A stretch of 64,000 nt of DNA from an uncultured Acidaminococcus sp. (GTDB lineage: Bacteria; Bacillota; Negativicutes; Acidaminococcales; Acidaminococcaceae). The stretch spans positions 1 to 64,000 of the forward strand of contig OMYF01000004.1 of NCBI GenBank assembly GCA_900315205.1. The letters are read 5' to 3'. A program made the translations under genes and the position numbers. Below the pieces are notes generated by a model. The model made no database searches and was not told the DNA's origin. It was given only the letters and a program-made list of their open reading frames with translations. This document shows, in pieces, positions 15,274 through 24,249 of this stretch (positions within the stretch are counted from its first letter, which is position 1; the number at the start of each line of letters is the position of its first letter).

Positions 15274-16680
15274 ATGGAAATTACCATTATCATCCTGTAT
15301 CTGGCTGCCATTTTTGGCGTCGGTATCTACTGCAACAAGTTCAACAAAAACGTGGACGATTATTTGCTGGCCGGACGGAATCTGGGTGTGGGACTGGCTA
15401 CGGGAACACTTGTGGCCACTTATTTTGGCGGCGGCTATGTAATCGGTGTCGGCAGTGAAGCCTATAATGTCGGCGTCAGTTCATACTGGAGCCCAGTCGC
15501 CGGTGCCCTTGGCATCCTGGCCGTATGCCTGGTGCTGAAGAGAATGGAAGGGATGCGGGTGTACACGGTGACAGAAATTGTGGAGCGCCGGTACAACAGT
15601 TCTTTCCTGCGTCTGGCGACGACGGTCCTTTCGCTTCTTGCCCTGGTCGGGATCCTGGCAAGCCAGGTCAGCTCTGCCGGCAGTGTACTGGCATCCCTGG
15701 GAATCGGCGATATGACTACGAGCGCCATCATCGTAACGGCATTCTTTGTCGGATTTACGGCTTTCGGCGGTCTCTGGGCTGTCACGGTGACCGACTTCAT
15801 CCAGATCATCGTCGCTTCCGTTGGCCTGATTTCTGCAACGCTTGTCGTCATCTTTGAAAGCGGCGGCTGGAGCAGTGTCGTAACGAAAATCGAGGCAACG
15901 AATGTACCGTCCAACTATTTCAATCTGCTGAAGGGAACAGAACCTTCCTATGTACTGTGGCTGATCCTGCCGATGTTCATTTACACCCTGATTGGACAGG
16001 ACGTCTACCAGCGGCTGTTTGCAGCGAAGGATACAAAGACGGCTTTCAAGGCTGCCGTGCTTTCCTTTATCTGCCTGCTGATCATCTGCGCTTTCCCGGT
16101 CATCCTGGGAATGGCTGCCCGCGGTCTGGAACCGAATCTTGCCAATCCGGTCCTGGCGATCCCGACGGTGATCCGTGCCATGCTGCCTCCTGCTTTGTCC
16201 GGCTTTACCCTTGCCGCCATCATCGCTGCCATCGTCTCCACGGCTGACTCCATCCTGACGGCAGCCACCTCTCACGTGGTCAATGATATCTATGTCCGTT
16301 ACATCTGCAGGGACGATATGGAAGACCCTGCGGTGCAGAAGAAACTGCTGCGCATGTCCAAACTGATGACGGTCGTCGTCGGAGTCGGTTCTGCCATCAT
16401 CGCTTTGGCGATCCCTTCCGTTCTGGCCATCCTCAATTCTTCTTACACACTCTTTACGGCCGGCGTATTTTCTCCTGTCGTCTGCGGACTTCTTTGGAAA
16501 AAAGCGACCCGCGCCGGTGCCTATGCCGGTCTCTTCAGCGGTCTCCTCTTCGTCGTACTGGGCTGGTCCGGAGTTTCTTTCTTCGGCATCCCTGTCGATA
16601 TTGCAAGCTCCCTGCTGTCCGTCCTGGTATTGATGATTGTTTCCGAGTTCACCTACAAACCGGAACCTGAAAAAGCGTGA
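15274..16680 (+). CDS. Sodium:solute symporter (SSS family)
   Basis: A 468-residue membrane protein with about 13 helices. ATG 15274 sits behind GGGGAG; GTG 15244 is an alternative. Family features are DYLLAGRNLGVG near the start, the helix FGGGYVIGVGSEAYNVG, GGLWAVTVTDFIQ and AAIIAAIVSTADSILTAAT; the last two contribute to substrate and sodium sites in PanF/PutP relatives. It imports an organic solute with Na+. The substrate cannot be read from sequence. The sigma54 promoter and shared upstream words tie it to the MIO-less lyase, so a histidine betaine or related compound is a reasonable guess. Confidence 0.9.
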   Translation: MEITIIILYLAAIFGVGIYCNKFNKNVDDYLLAGRNLGVGLATGTLVATYFGGGYVIGVGSEAYNVGVSSYWSPVAGALGILAVCLVLKRMEGMRVYTVTEIVERRYNSSFLRLATTVLSLLALVGILASQVSSAGSVLASLGIGDMTTSAIIVTAFFVGFTAFGGLWAVTVTDFIQIIVASVGLISATLVVIFESGGWSSVVTKIEATNVPSNYFNLLKGTEPSYVLWLILPMFIYTLIGQDVYQRLFAAKDTKTAFKAAVLSFICLLIICAFPVILGMAARGLEPNLANPVLAIPTVIRAMLPPALSGFTLAAIIAAIVSTADSILTAATSHVVNDIYVRYICRDDMEDPAVQKKLLRMSKLMTVVVGVGSAIIALAIPSVLAILNSSYTLFTAGVFSPVVCGLLWKKATRAGAYAGLFSGLLFVVLGWSGVSFFGIPVDIASSLLSVLVLMIVSEFTYKPEPEKA

Positions 16681-16705
16681 CCTTTCCTTTACATAGATCT
16701 CAACT

Positions 16706-16758
16706 CTCAAACAGCAGCAGGCTGTCACTGTTATGGTGACAGCCTGCTGCTGTTTGAG
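16706..16758. terminator. Perfect 23-base inverted repeat after the symporter
   Basis: The arms 16706-16728 and 16736-16758 are exact complements around a 7-base loop. No T-run follows, but the position behind the symporter stop codon suggests transcription termination or mRNA 3'-end protection. Confidence 0.8.
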
Positions 16759-16970
16759 GCTTTGCCGATATGGAGCCGGAGCAGGAGCCTGCAGCCCCGC
16801 CATCAGGCTGCGCGTGCAAAGAGGGACAGAGGGATGCCTGCGGCGGAAGCTTTCCGGGGTACCAAAAGCGAAAGGCGCTTTTTTACTCTATGATTTCACC
16901 TTTTCTTCATTGTTGTTGTGCTATAGTAAAAACAGATTATGACAGCATTCCACTTGAAAGGTGTGATCTT

Positions 16971-18416
16971 ATGAGATATACAAGAGTTCTTGCGATTCTC
17001 TGTGCCCTGTCCCTTCAGATGGGGATGACTGCTTATGCTGCCGGGCAGCATGCAGATATCGGGACTCCGGCTTCCCTTTCCGATAAAAGCCTGCCGCCGG
17101 GACCGCCGCCTGACGGGAAAATGGCTCCGCCCGACGGTAAAATGATGCCTCCCCCCGGTGGAGGACAGGGTTTTCAGCCGCCTGATCATGTAACACAGGG
17201 GACTGCTAAAACGGTGATTGCAAAAAATGATTCTCTTTCGGACCGGACGTACACATCCTCCGGCGATGACGAAAATGCGCTGCGTGTCAGCGGCGCCAGG
17301 GTCAGTCTGAGCAATGTGAAGATCCTTAAATCCGGCGGTACTTCGTCGAGTACCGAAGGGGGTGACTTCTACGGTATGAACGCGGCATTCCTTGCTACGG
17401 ATAAAGCCCAGGTTAAGATCAGGGACTCAGCGATTGAAAGCAATGCAAAGAATGGAAATGCCCTGTTCAGCTACGGCAGGGGCACGGCCGTGGAAGCAAG
17501 GAATGTGAAAATCACGACGCACGGAGATAATTCCGGCGGACTGCAGACGACGGGCAGCGCCCGGATGGACGCGCAGAATGTAACCGTTGTGACGGAAGGC
17601 AATTCGTCAGCAGCCATCCGTTCTGACCGGGGCGGCGGGAATGTGCATGTCAAAAAAGGCTCGTTCCGCACGGCCGGATACGGTTCCCCCGCCATTTACT
17701 GCACGGCGCAGATTGCCGTGGAAAACGCTTCTCTTGCTGCAGAAAATTCTGAAGCTGCAGTCATCGAAGGCAAAAACAGCATCGCCCTCAAAAACTGCAC
17801 GCTCGAAGGAAATATGGCGGATACGCGCCCGATGGGTGACCGTACCATCGAAGAGGAAAATGTACATGGCGTCATGCTCTATCAGTCCATGAGCGGTGAT
17901 GCGGAGCCGGGCAAAGCAGTGTTTTCCATGGAGGGCGGCAGCCTGACCGCTCACAGGGGAGATCTTTTTTATGTGACCAATACGGAGTGTGCCATCACTC
18001 TGAAAAAAGTTGTCCTGAAGGCGGAAGATTCGTCAGGCCTCTTCCTGCGTGTGAACGGCAATGACGGAGAAAGAGGCTGGGGCCGGACCGGTGCCAATGG
18101 CGGAAAGTGCACGCTTGTGACGGAAAATCAGGAAATTGCCGGCGATATCGAGATCGATACGCTGTCATCTCTCGACATGACACTGGGCAAGGGTTCCCGC
18201 TTTACGGGCAGCATCAACTGCATGGACAGCCGGTACGGCACTGCGGCAGATTCCCATATCGCCATGAGTGTTGCCAAAGGCGCTGTCTGGACCCTGGATA
18301 ATGATTCCACCGTGACAACGCTGAAAAATGAGGGGCAGATCAACCTGAACGGATATCAGCTGACCGTCCTTTCAGAAAACAGCAAGGCCGGGCAGCAAAA
18401 GGATATCGTCTTTTGA
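16971..18416 (+). CDS. Exported right-handed beta-helix protein
   Basis: A 481-residue protein with a signal peptide (residues ~1-22, ending TAYAAG) and a proline-rich linker holding PPDGKM-type repeats (residues ~42-70). The long remainder is built of short parallel strands with Asn, Ser, Thr and Gly turns (ALRVSGARVSLSNVKILKSG, GLQTTGSARMDAQNVTVVTE), a pattern typical of parallel beta-helices seen in adhesins and carbohydrate-active proteins. No catalytic site or cell-wall anchor is visible. It probably acts at the cell surface or is released. RBS GAAAGGTG. It is a single gene with a weak hairpin behind it. Confidence 0.75.
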   Translation: MRYTRVLAILCALSLQMGMTAYAAGQHADIGTPASLSDKSLPPGPPPDGKMAPPDGKMMPPPGGGQGFQPPDHVTQGTAKTVIAKNDSLSDRTYTSSGDDENALRVSGARVSLSNVKILKSGGTSSSTEGGDFYGMNAAFLATDKAQVKIRDSAIESNAKNGNALFSYGRGTAVEARNVKITTHGDNSGGLQTTGSARMDAQNVTVVTEGNSSAAIRSDRGGGNVHVKKGSFRTAGYGSPAIYCTAQIAVENASLAAENSEAAVIEGKNSIALKNCTLEGNMADTRPMGDRTIEEENVHGVMLYQSMSGDAEPGKAVFSMEGGSLTAHRGDLFYVTNTECAITLKKVVLKAEDSSGLFLRVNGNDGERGWGRTGANGGKCTLVTENQEIAGDIEIDTLSSLDMTLGKGSRFTGSINCMDSRYGTAADSHIAMSVAKGAVWTLDNDSTVTTLKNEGQINLNGYQLTVLSENSKAGQQKDIVF

Positions 18417-18507
18417 ATGCCCGGACTGCGGCGTCCCTGAAGGGAAAGAGATCCCGTAAGGAGCAGGCTTTGCCGTCCCGGATGGCAGGCTGTCCCGGAA
18501 AGACAGA

Positions 18508-18548
18508 GAAGCGCGCCGATCACGGCACGCTTCCTTCCGGTATTTTTC
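18508..18548 (+). terminator. Probable terminator after the beta-helix gene
   Basis: GAAGCG and CGCTTC with inner GCCG/CGGC form a stem at 18508-18533, and a TTTTT follows at 18544-18548 after a short gap. Confidence 0.5.
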
Positions 18549-18608
18549 TCCGCTTTCTGAAAGCCGCGGAACCGGCGGCGGAACGGCCCGGAGGTTGCGC
18601 AGGCTGTC

Positions 18609-18637
18609 TTGACAAAACAGATGGGCAGTGATAAACT
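18609..18637 (+). promoter_or_regulatory. Promoter of tRNA-Leu
   Basis: TTGACA (18609-18614), a 17-base spacer and TAAACT (18632-18637), 39 bases before the mature tRNA. Confidence 0.7.
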
Positions 18638-18676
18638 GAACCCATTCTGGTACAGAGTGTACTATTTCTGTCCGCT

Positions 18677-18762
18677 GCCGAAGTGGCGGAATTGGCAGAC
18701 GCACTTGACTCAAAATCAAGCGCCCAAAAAGCGTGCCGGTTCGAGTCCGGCCTTCGGCACCA
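18677..18762 (+). tRNA. tRNA-Leu (anticodon CAA)
   Basis: The acceptor stem GCCGAAG/CTTCGGC closes an 86-base class II tRNA with encoded CCA. The anticodon arm is CTTGA-CTCAAAA-TCAAG, giving anticodon CAA (reads UUG). A long variable arm and the TTCGAGTCC T-loop agree with leucine. Confidence 0.97.
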
Positions 18763-18776
18763 CAAGTGAAAGTACG

Positions 18777-18806
18777 GGAGCTGTGAGCAGTCACAGTTCC
18801 TTTTTT
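18777..18806 (+). terminator. Terminator of tRNA-Leu
   Basis: GGAGCTGTGA pairs with TCACAGTTCC (one G-T pair) and is followed by TTTTTT. Confidence 0.9.
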
Positions 18807-18809
18807 ATT

Positions 18810-18858
18810 GATACAGAAGCCCCCGCGTATCACTGTCATACGCGGGGGCTTCTGTATC
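18810..18858. terminator. Perfect 21-base inverted repeat between converging genes
   Basis: Arms 18810-18830 and 18838-18858 are exact complements with a 7-base loop and a GC-rich core (CCCCCGCG). It lies just downstream of the reverse-strand racemase gene and probably ends its transcript. Confidence 0.75.
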
Positions 18859-18879
18859 GGTCATGACGGCAGGTCCTCT

Positions 18880-19686
18880 TCATAAATCGGTTGTCTTTGG
18901 GGGAAAAAGTGTCACAGGTCCGCCGATGCCAATGGCGGACAGTCTGCCGTCAGAAACGTCTGCAGTGATGTCGATGGGGCCGCCCGGTTCGAGAAGCTGT
19001 TTCCGGAAGGATTTTCCGTCCCGGCAGCCCAGGGCGGCTGCCAGGGCAGCTGAACCGGAGCCGCAGCTGTTTTCCCAGTAGAGGGTCCCTGTAGCCGTGA
19101 CGTAGACGGCGGGCACCATGCGGCTTGTCCGTTCCTCGTAAAGGATGAGTCCGTATGCTTCGGGTTCCTGCCCCGTCCTTACATGGGACTGGAGTGCGTG
19201 CCACCATCCTTCCTTATCGAGTCCGTCGAGGTCATCCGTAAGGAAGATATAGTGATCGATGCCCGGCAGGACAACATGGAATACTTCATGGACCGCATTT
19301 TTCAGACGGATCGTCTCTCTGGTCAGAGATAGAGGCAGGGGGAGTTCGATGGAAGCGTTGTATATCCCTTCGGCGAGCTTTGCAGCCCGGGCTTTCAGAG
19401 GAACGGGACAGCCCGTGCAGTGGACGCGGAACATCCCTTCCGTATGGCCGCTCTGCTGCAGCGCATATGCCGCGGCGGAACGGGACGCATTGCCGCAGAA
19501 TTCGCCGCCCATCATGGCGACGTACAGATCCGTGCCGTCCCGGCGGTAGCAGCCGACTTGTTCCGCTGTCCGGTCCTCCCTGAGGAGTGCCGCATTGACG
19601 GTTTTTTTAGCGCTTTCTGCCACGTCATCAAGGACAAAGATCGTAATGTTGCCGCTGGGGTCGGCTTTGACATGATGGAGAAGCAT
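18880..19686 (-). CDS. DapF-fold racemase resembling CntK histidine racemase
   Basis: A 268-residue PLP-independent racemase/epimerase with two catalytic cysteines: Cys64 in GGEFCGNA and Cys208 in WENSCGSGSA. Diaminopimelate epimerases begin with a GNDF motif; this one has DPSGNITIFV, and AEQVG, FCGNA and WENSCGSG recall the staphylopine enzyme CntK and the related histidine racemase of Fusobacterium. I therefore prefer histidine (or another amino acid) racemase over DapF, from remembered family features. No staphylopine synthase genes are nearby. ATG 19686 has AAAGGATG upstream on the reverse strand. It converges on tRNA-Leu. Confidence 0.75.
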   Translation of the reverse strand: MLLHHVKADPSGNITIFVLDDVAESAKKTVNAALLREDRTAEQVGCYRRDGTDLYVAMMGGEFCGNASRSAAAYALQQSGHTEGMFRVHCTGCPVPLKARAAKLAEGIYNASIELPLPLSLTRETIRLKNAVHEVFHVVLPGIDHYIFLTDDLDGLDKEGWWHALQSHVRTGQEPEAYGLILYEERTSRMVPAVYVTATGTLYWENSCGSGSAALAAALGCRDGKSFRKQLLEPGGPIDITADVSDGRLSAIGIGGPVTLFPPKTTDL

Positions 19687-19995
19687 GGTGTCACATCCTT
19701 TAGTATATGAAGCAGTTTGTAGTCAGACTTTTCTTACTATTACGTCTCTATTATATACTGCTTTTCCCGGAGTTACAATGGGAAAGTTTCGGGACACTAC
19801 TGCAGTATGAGGACGGGGACCGGTGCGGCCTGTTTTCTCCATCCACCGGTGTATTTTCCTTCCGCGGTGCTGCAGTCCTGCATCTTCTCCGGAAATCCCG
19901 TGTCCGGGTGCTGATGGAAAGTGGCACTGTTGCTTTCCGTTCCTGTGTGGTACAATTGGGACGTTTGATAAATTTGCAGGAGGAGTACAAGATAA
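19687..19995. other. Intergenic region with divergent promoters
   Basis: No convincing gene: an open frame from 19707 has no ribosome site. A TACAAT -10 box near 19951 probably drives the forward exported-protein gene. The reverse racemase promoter should lie near 19700-19760. Confidence 0.5.
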
Positions 19996-21081
19996 ATGAA
20001 AATTCCTGAAATGAAATTTTGGCTGGGCCTTCCGGTGATCCTGGGGTTCTGTCTTTTTATGACAGCTCCGTCCGGGGCGGCTGCGGCTTCCTGGGAAAAT
20101 GATGTTCCCCGGTATACCGAAGCCAGAGTGTCCGTCAAGCGGGACGGTCCGAAACTGCTGTTTTCAGACAGTCCGGAAAATGTAACCGACTGCGGAGTGA
20201 TGTACCGCGATACGGTACAGGGCCCTGTCCGTCTTTTCTTCCATCATGTGAACGAAACTTCTGTGAACCGGCGTCTTGCGGTTGTCCTCAGGCGGACGAC
20301 TGCGCGGGCGGTGAAGGTGACACAGAAGGAAACAGGTATCTCCCGTCCCCGCAGGGACTGGCTGCTTGCCGGCAAAGAGGCCCAGGAACGGTACTACCGC
20401 CCGGATCAGAAGCCCGACAGTTTTCGTCTGACAAAACTGGTGGATCTCCTGGAAGACAAGGGAAAACCGACTGTCGTACGCCCGGGCGACCTCGTTACGG
20501 GTATCGTCGACCTGGATTTTGACCGTCCCGTGGAAGTTTCTGTCATGATGCTGCCCGTGAAGACGGACCTGAGCCTTGCCATGGACGCTTACGGCATCCT
20601 GCCGCCCGATCATGACGGCGAGCACATCCTTCGCGGCACTTTCGAGGCAGCGGACCGTCATGTCACGCTGGATCAGCCCTTCCATACATCGGGCCATGCC
20701 ATCTGGGGCATCAAGCTCGCCGATGATGATCTGGACCCGTATGCCCGCGGCGTGGATGCGACGACGGGCCAGCCCGTCGTCAACTACGGCAATTATGGAA
20801 TCCTGTATGATCTGACCCTGCCGACACAGGGACGGCACGATACGGTGATCCGCTTCAATCCCATGGGCGGGACTTATGCCGGGGCCGGGATCCTTTCCAT
20901 TTCCGGAAAGGCGGATCAGCAGCTTCGTATCCCGGCGGGACGTACGGCCTTTGGCGATGTGGGGTATGACTGGGTGACGGAAGTCATCGGTGAAATCCCT
21001 GCCAATCAGACGGCGGTACTGCATTTTTCGCCTCCCGGTTCTTCCAACCTGCCCGTACGGATTTTCCTCGAAAGAAAATAA
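19996..21081 (+). CDS. Exported protein of unknown function
   Basis: A 361-residue protein with a clear signal peptide (FWLGLPVILGFCLFMTAPSG, cut after AAAA). The mature part is rich in beta-strand-like segments and holds no motif I recognise. GDLVTGIVDLDFDRPVEVSV and HAIWGIKLADDDLDPYA are typical stretches; no cysteine pairs or metal ligands stand out. RBS GCAGGAGGAG sits 9 bases before ATG 19996. The rubrerythrin promoter begins immediately after its stop codon, so it is probably transcribed alone. Confidence 0.6.
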   Translation: MKIPEMKFWLGLPVILGFCLFMTAPSGAAAASWENDVPRYTEARVSVKRDGPKLLFSDSPENVTDCGVMYRDTVQGPVRLFFHHVNETSVNRRLAVVLRRTTARAVKVTQKETGISRPRRDWLLAGKEAQERYYRPDQKPDSFRLTKLVDLLEDKGKPTVVRPGDLVTGIVDLDFDRPVEVSVMMLPVKTDLSLAMDAYGILPPDHDGEHILRGTFEAADRHVTLDQPFHTSGHAIWGIKLADDDLDPYARGVDATTGQPVVNYGNYGILYDLTLPTQGRHDTVIRFNPMGGTYAGAGILSISGKADQQLRIPAGRTAFGDVGYDWVTEVIGEIPANQTAVLHFSPPGSSNLPVRIFLERK

Positions 21082-21083
21082 AA

Positions 21084-21134
21084 GATAATTATTATCCATT
21101 ATGGTTGACTTTTGTATTTTCTTTAGAGTACAAT
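21084..21134 (+). promoter_or_regulatory. Rubrerythrin promoter with PerR/Fur-like box
   Basis: TTGACT (21105-21110), an 18-base spacer and TACAAT (21129-21134). Just upstream, GATAATTATTATC (21084-21096) is a perfect palindrome of the kind bound by PerR or Fur. This fits peroxide- or iron-controlled expression of rubrerythrin. Confidence 0.65.
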
Positions 21135-21179
21135 AAAACATAGCGAGAGAAAAAAACTGGCTGGACAATGAAAGAACCG

Positions 21180-21200
21180 CTGCCGGATCCGGCAGTTTTT
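21180..21200 (+). terminator. Terminator-like hairpin inside the rubrerythrin leader
   Basis: CTGCCGGATCCGGCAG is a perfect 16-base palindrome followed by TTTTT. It lies between the promoter (21105-21134) and the start codon (21264), so it may cause premature termination. Confidence 0.55.
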
Positions 21201-21263
21201 CATGGTACATCCAACTGTCACTGTGTGAAAGCGGCGGCTCCAGAGAAAAGGAGATTGAACAAG

Positions 21264-21806
21264 ATGAAAGAATTGAAAGGTTCTCAAACTGAAAAAAACC
21301 TTGAAACTGCATTTGCCGGTGAGTCCCAGGCTTATACGAAGTATGGTTATTATGCTTCTGCGGCTAAAAAAGAAGGCTATGAGAAAGTCTCTGCCAATTT
21401 CCTTGAAACTGCCAAGAATGAAAAGGAACACGCTAAAATCTGGTTCAAGGCACTCCATGGCGGTTCCATCCCTGATACGGTGACCAATCTGAAGGACGCT
21501 GCAGCAGGCGAAAACTATGAATGGACTGAAATGTACAGGGAATTTGCCGAAACAGCCGAAAAAGAAGGCTTCTCTGATCTGGCCTATAAATTCAAGGCTG
21601 TCGGAGCTATTGAAAAACATCACGAAGAAAGATACAGAGCTCTGCTGCAGAAGGTAGAAGACGGGACCATGTTCAAGCGTACGGAAAAGACTGTATGGAT
21701 CTGCTCCAACTGCGGCCATATCGTCGAAGCTGCCCAGGCTCCGGAAATCTGCCCGGTCTGCGCACATCCGAAATCCTATTTCATGGTGAACTGCGAATGC
21801 TTCTGA
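21264..21806 (+). CDS. rbr: Rubrerythrin
   Basis: A 180-residue protein; ATG 21264 follows AAAAGGAG. The N-terminal ferritin-like four-helix domain carries the diiron ligands ([31 protein letters not shown]), and the C-terminal rubredoxin domain has the iron knuckles CSNCGH and CPVCAHP. Rubrerythrin reduces hydrogen peroxide in the cytoplasm of anaerobes using electrons from NADH via rubredoxin-type partners. The PerR/Fur-like box and leader hairpin suggest stress control. It is monocistronic with a strong terminator. Confidence 0.95.
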   Translation: MKELKGSQTEKNLETAFAGESQAYTKYGYYASAAKKEGYEKVSANFLETAKNEKEHAKIWFKALHGGSIPDTVTNLKDAAAGENYEWTEMYREFAETAEKEGFSDLAYKFKAVGAIEKHHEERYRALLQKVEDGTMFKRTEKTVWICSNCGHIVEAAQAPEICPVCAHPKSYFMVNCECF

Positions 21807-21844
21807 TGTAAAAGAACAGCAGCAGTAAAGGCTGTCTGAATAGG

Positions 21845-21887
21845 GAGCTGTGAAAGATGAGCAATCATCTTTCACGGCTCTTTTTTT
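21845..21887 (+). terminator. Rubrerythrin terminator
   Basis: GAGCTGTGAAAGATGA and TCATCTTTCACGGCTC form a 16-base stem with one G-T pair, followed by seven T. Confidence 0.9.
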
Positions 21888-22051
21888 ATTGCTTGCGGCT
21901 AAGGTCTCTGCGGCAGCCCGGCCGAAAGGGGGGATTCCACCGTAATGGAAGGAGAACTGCGCCGTTTACGGCACCCTGGCTGCAGAACATCACAGCATCA
22001 AAGCATTATTGCACCACGGTATCGCCGCATCACAGCTCCTTTCGTCCTCTG
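21888..22051. other. Intergenic stretch without visible features
   Basis: No credible reading frame, repeat or RNA is visible between the rubrerythrin terminator and the sstT terminator. Confidence 0.5.
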
Positions 22052-22114
22052 ACAAAACGAGTCATGGCCGGACACGTACATATTTGTACGGCGCCCGGCC
22101 ATGACTCGTTTTGT
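22052..22114 (-). terminator. Perfect 20-base inverted repeat ending sstT
   Basis: Arms 22052-22071 and 22095-22114 are exact complements (ACAAAACGAGTCATGGCCGG and its mate) with an inner GTACA/TGTAC stem. On the reverse strand the outer arm ends in TTTTGT, fitting a terminator for sstT. Confidence 0.85.
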
Positions 22115-22135
22115 TGTTTATTTTCCAGATTTTGC

Positions 22136-23386
22136 CTATTCGTTTTTGACAGTCAGGTCTTCTGCCTTGAGCGTACCCTTTCTGGCCCGTTCCGCGAATT
22201 CCGCGGTGGCCGTGAAGAGCACATCGCTTGAACTGTTCAGGGCTGTTTCGCAGGCATCTTCAAGGACGCTGATGATGAAACCGACGCCCACGACCTGCAT
22301 GGCGATATCATTGGTGATGCCAAAAGAGGCGCAGGCAACCGGGATGAGGAGCAGCGATCCGCCCGCCACACCGGAAGCCCCGCAGGCACCGACCGTCGAA
22401 ATGATGCACAGGAGCAGCGCCGTCAGGAGATCGACATGGATGCCCAGAGTGTTTGCCGCGGCAAGGGCCAGTACGGAAATCGTGATGGAAGCGCCTGCCA
22501 TATTGATGGTAGCACCCAGAGGGATGGAGATGGTGTACATATCCGGATCAAGTCCCAGACGTTTGCAGAGGGAAAGGTTCACCGGGATATTGGCAGCGGA
22601 GCTCCTCGTAAAGAAGGCATAGATTCCGCTTTCTTTCAGCGTGGTCAGTACGAGGGGATAGGGATTGCGGTGGATATTGAGGAATACGATGAGTGGATTC
22701 ATGACCAGGGCTACGAGGAAATAGGCACTGATCAGGACACCCAGGAGCTTTACATAAGAAAGCAGGGCGGACAGGCCGCTTGCCGAGATGGACTGGGTTA
22801 CAAGGCCCATGATGCCGAGCGGTGCAAACCGGATGACCCATCCGACGACGATGGTGATCCCTTTGGAGAGGTCATCGAAGACTTTCCTCGTCTCTGTATT
22901 GGAGACCTTGTGCAGGGCCAGCCCGATGATGACGGCCCAGGCCAGGATCCCGATATAGTTGGCTTTAAGCAGGGCGTTGACCGGATTATCCACGACATTC
23001 ATCACGAGTGTGTGCAGGACCTGGGCGATGCCGCTGGGTGGATTGAGTTTGGCATTGCCGACGGAAAGCTGCAGCGTGACAGGGAAGAGAAAGGAAAGGC
23101 AGACTCCGACGAGAGAGGCGGCAAACGTACCGATGATGTAAAGGGTGACAATCGGCTTCATTTTTGTGTTTCCGCCGGATTTGCGCTGGATCATGGCGTT
23201 CATGACGAGAATAAAGACAAGGACCGGTGCTACACCTTTCAGGGCACTGACGAAGAGATCGCCAAAGATGCTGACAAAAGGCACAGCGGCAGGAACAAAC
23301 ACTGCGAGTAAAATGCCGATGACAAGGCCTACAGCAATTTGTTCGATCAGGGGGACTTTTCTTACAAAAGTGACAATAGGGTTCAT
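22136..23386 (-). CDS. sstT: Serine/threonine:Na+ symporter SstT
   Basis: A 416-residue DAACS-family transporter of the usual SstT length. The serine-rich hairpin motif [14 protein letters not shown] and the NMAGASITI helix typify SstT, and [19 protein letters not shown] is the second re-entrant loop. It imports serine and threonine with sodium, useful for an amino-acid fermenter. Start ATG 23386 has AAAGGAAG upstream; the reverse-strand promoter is TTGTGC-17-TATACT (23443-23471). Confidence 0.93.
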   Translation of the reverse strand: MNPIVTFVRKVPLIEQIAVGLVIGILLAVFVPAAVPFVSIFGDLFVSALKGVAPVLVFILVMNAMIQRKSGGNTKMKPIVTLYIIGTFAASLVGVCLSFLFPVTLQLSVGNAKLNPPSGIAQVLHTLVMNVVDNPVNALLKANYIGILAWAVIIGLALHKVSNTETRKVFDDLSKGITIVVGWVIRFAPLGIMGLVTQSISASGLSALLSYVKLLGVLISAYFLVALVMNPLIVFLNIHRNPYPLVLTTLKESGIYAFFTRSSAANIPVNLSLCKRLGLDPDMYTISIPLGATINMAGASITISVLALAAANTLGIHVDLLTALLLCIISTVGACGASGVAGGSLLLIPVACASFGITNDIAMQVVGVGFIISVLEDACETALNSSSDVLFTATAEFAERARKGTLKAEDLTVKNE

Positions 23387-23743
23387 TGCGTTCTTCCTTT
23401 CTTTTGATACGGAGGATCATGATATGATGCGGCAACCGTAACAGTATATCCTATTTACCGGGAGAGCACAATAGTGCGGATGATTAGTATAAAAGACGTA
23501 AATTAAAATCAGGGAAACAATGAAATCTGCTGATTCAGGAAATTCTGTAAAGGAATATCCGGAGGGGTGGACAACGTCATCGGTATGGCGGGGAATCAGG
23601 ATATTTTGTCCGCAGAATACTATGCTTAAAAAGTATGATGCTCGATACAGATTAAATATTTCACATCGTTTCCGGAATCCGGTATGCTATAGCTGTGCCA
23701 GCGAAAAGACAGTTATGGAAGTCCTGGTGCGAAAGGAGTCCTT
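23387..23743. other. Divergent promoter region sstT / lipoprotein operon
   Basis: It contains the reverse-strand sstT promoter (plus-strand AGTATA at 23443-23448 and GCACAA at 23466-23471, spacer 17). The rest, to the lipoprotein start, holds no recognisable gene; an open frame at 23520 lacks a ribosome site. A TATGCT box near 23682 may start the redox operon. Confidence 0.55.
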
Positions 23744-24220
23744 ATGAAACGGATCATGCAGATCACGGCAGTCCTTGCCCTGCTGCTTTTTCTGGTTGGC
23801 TGCGGAAGGAACGGAAAGATGGAATCGTCTCCGGAGTCAAAGACCTTGCAGGCTGCGGCTCGGGCAAAGGAGGAATCCCCGATGAAGATCAAAGTGAGTG
23901 ACGGGAAAAATACAGTGGTCTTTGCACTGAACCAGAGTCAGGCGGCAAAGGATTTGTGGAACCAGCTGCCGCTGACAATCGGCGTGGAAAACTATGGCAG
24001 CAATGAAAAGATCTTTTACCCGAAGAAGCTGAGGACTGAAAATACTCCGGCAGCGGACGCCCGGGCGGGCACGCTTGCCTATTATGCGCCCTGGGGCGAT
24101 GTAGTGATGTTCTATCGTGATTTCGGTTCTGCCGGCGGGCTTTACCAGCTGGGAGAAGCGGAAAGCGGCAGGGACGGGATCGCCGGACTAATGGGAAAGA
24201 TCACTATTGAGAAGCAGTGA
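23744..24220 (+). CDS. Lipoprotein with cyclophilin-like fold
   Basis: A 158-residue lipoprotein: basic start, hydrophobic core and lipobox LVGC (Cys ~22). The mature domain, from MKIKVSDGKNTVVFALNQS through PLTIGVENYGSNEKIFYP to YYAPWGDVVMFYRDFG, matches the small cyclophilin-like family often encoded with flavodoxins and aldo/keto reductases. The function of that family is unknown. AAAGGAG precedes ATG 23744. It is the first of five same-strand genes for exported proteins. Confidence 0.8.
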   Translation: MKRIMQITAVLALLLFLVGCGRNGKMESSPESKTLQAAARAKEESPMKIKVSDGKNTVVFALNQSQAAKDLWNQLPLTIGVENYGSNEKIFYPKKLRTENTPAADARAGTLAYYAPWGDVVMFYRDFGSAGGLYQLGEAESGRDGIAGLMGKITIEKQ

Positions 24221-24249
24221 ATGGATCGGACAATCAGGGAGGTAAAAAA

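Noticed and set aside
19707-20009. Forward open frame between racemase and exported protein
   Set aside because: No ribosome site, and it overlaps the promoter and start of the next gene.
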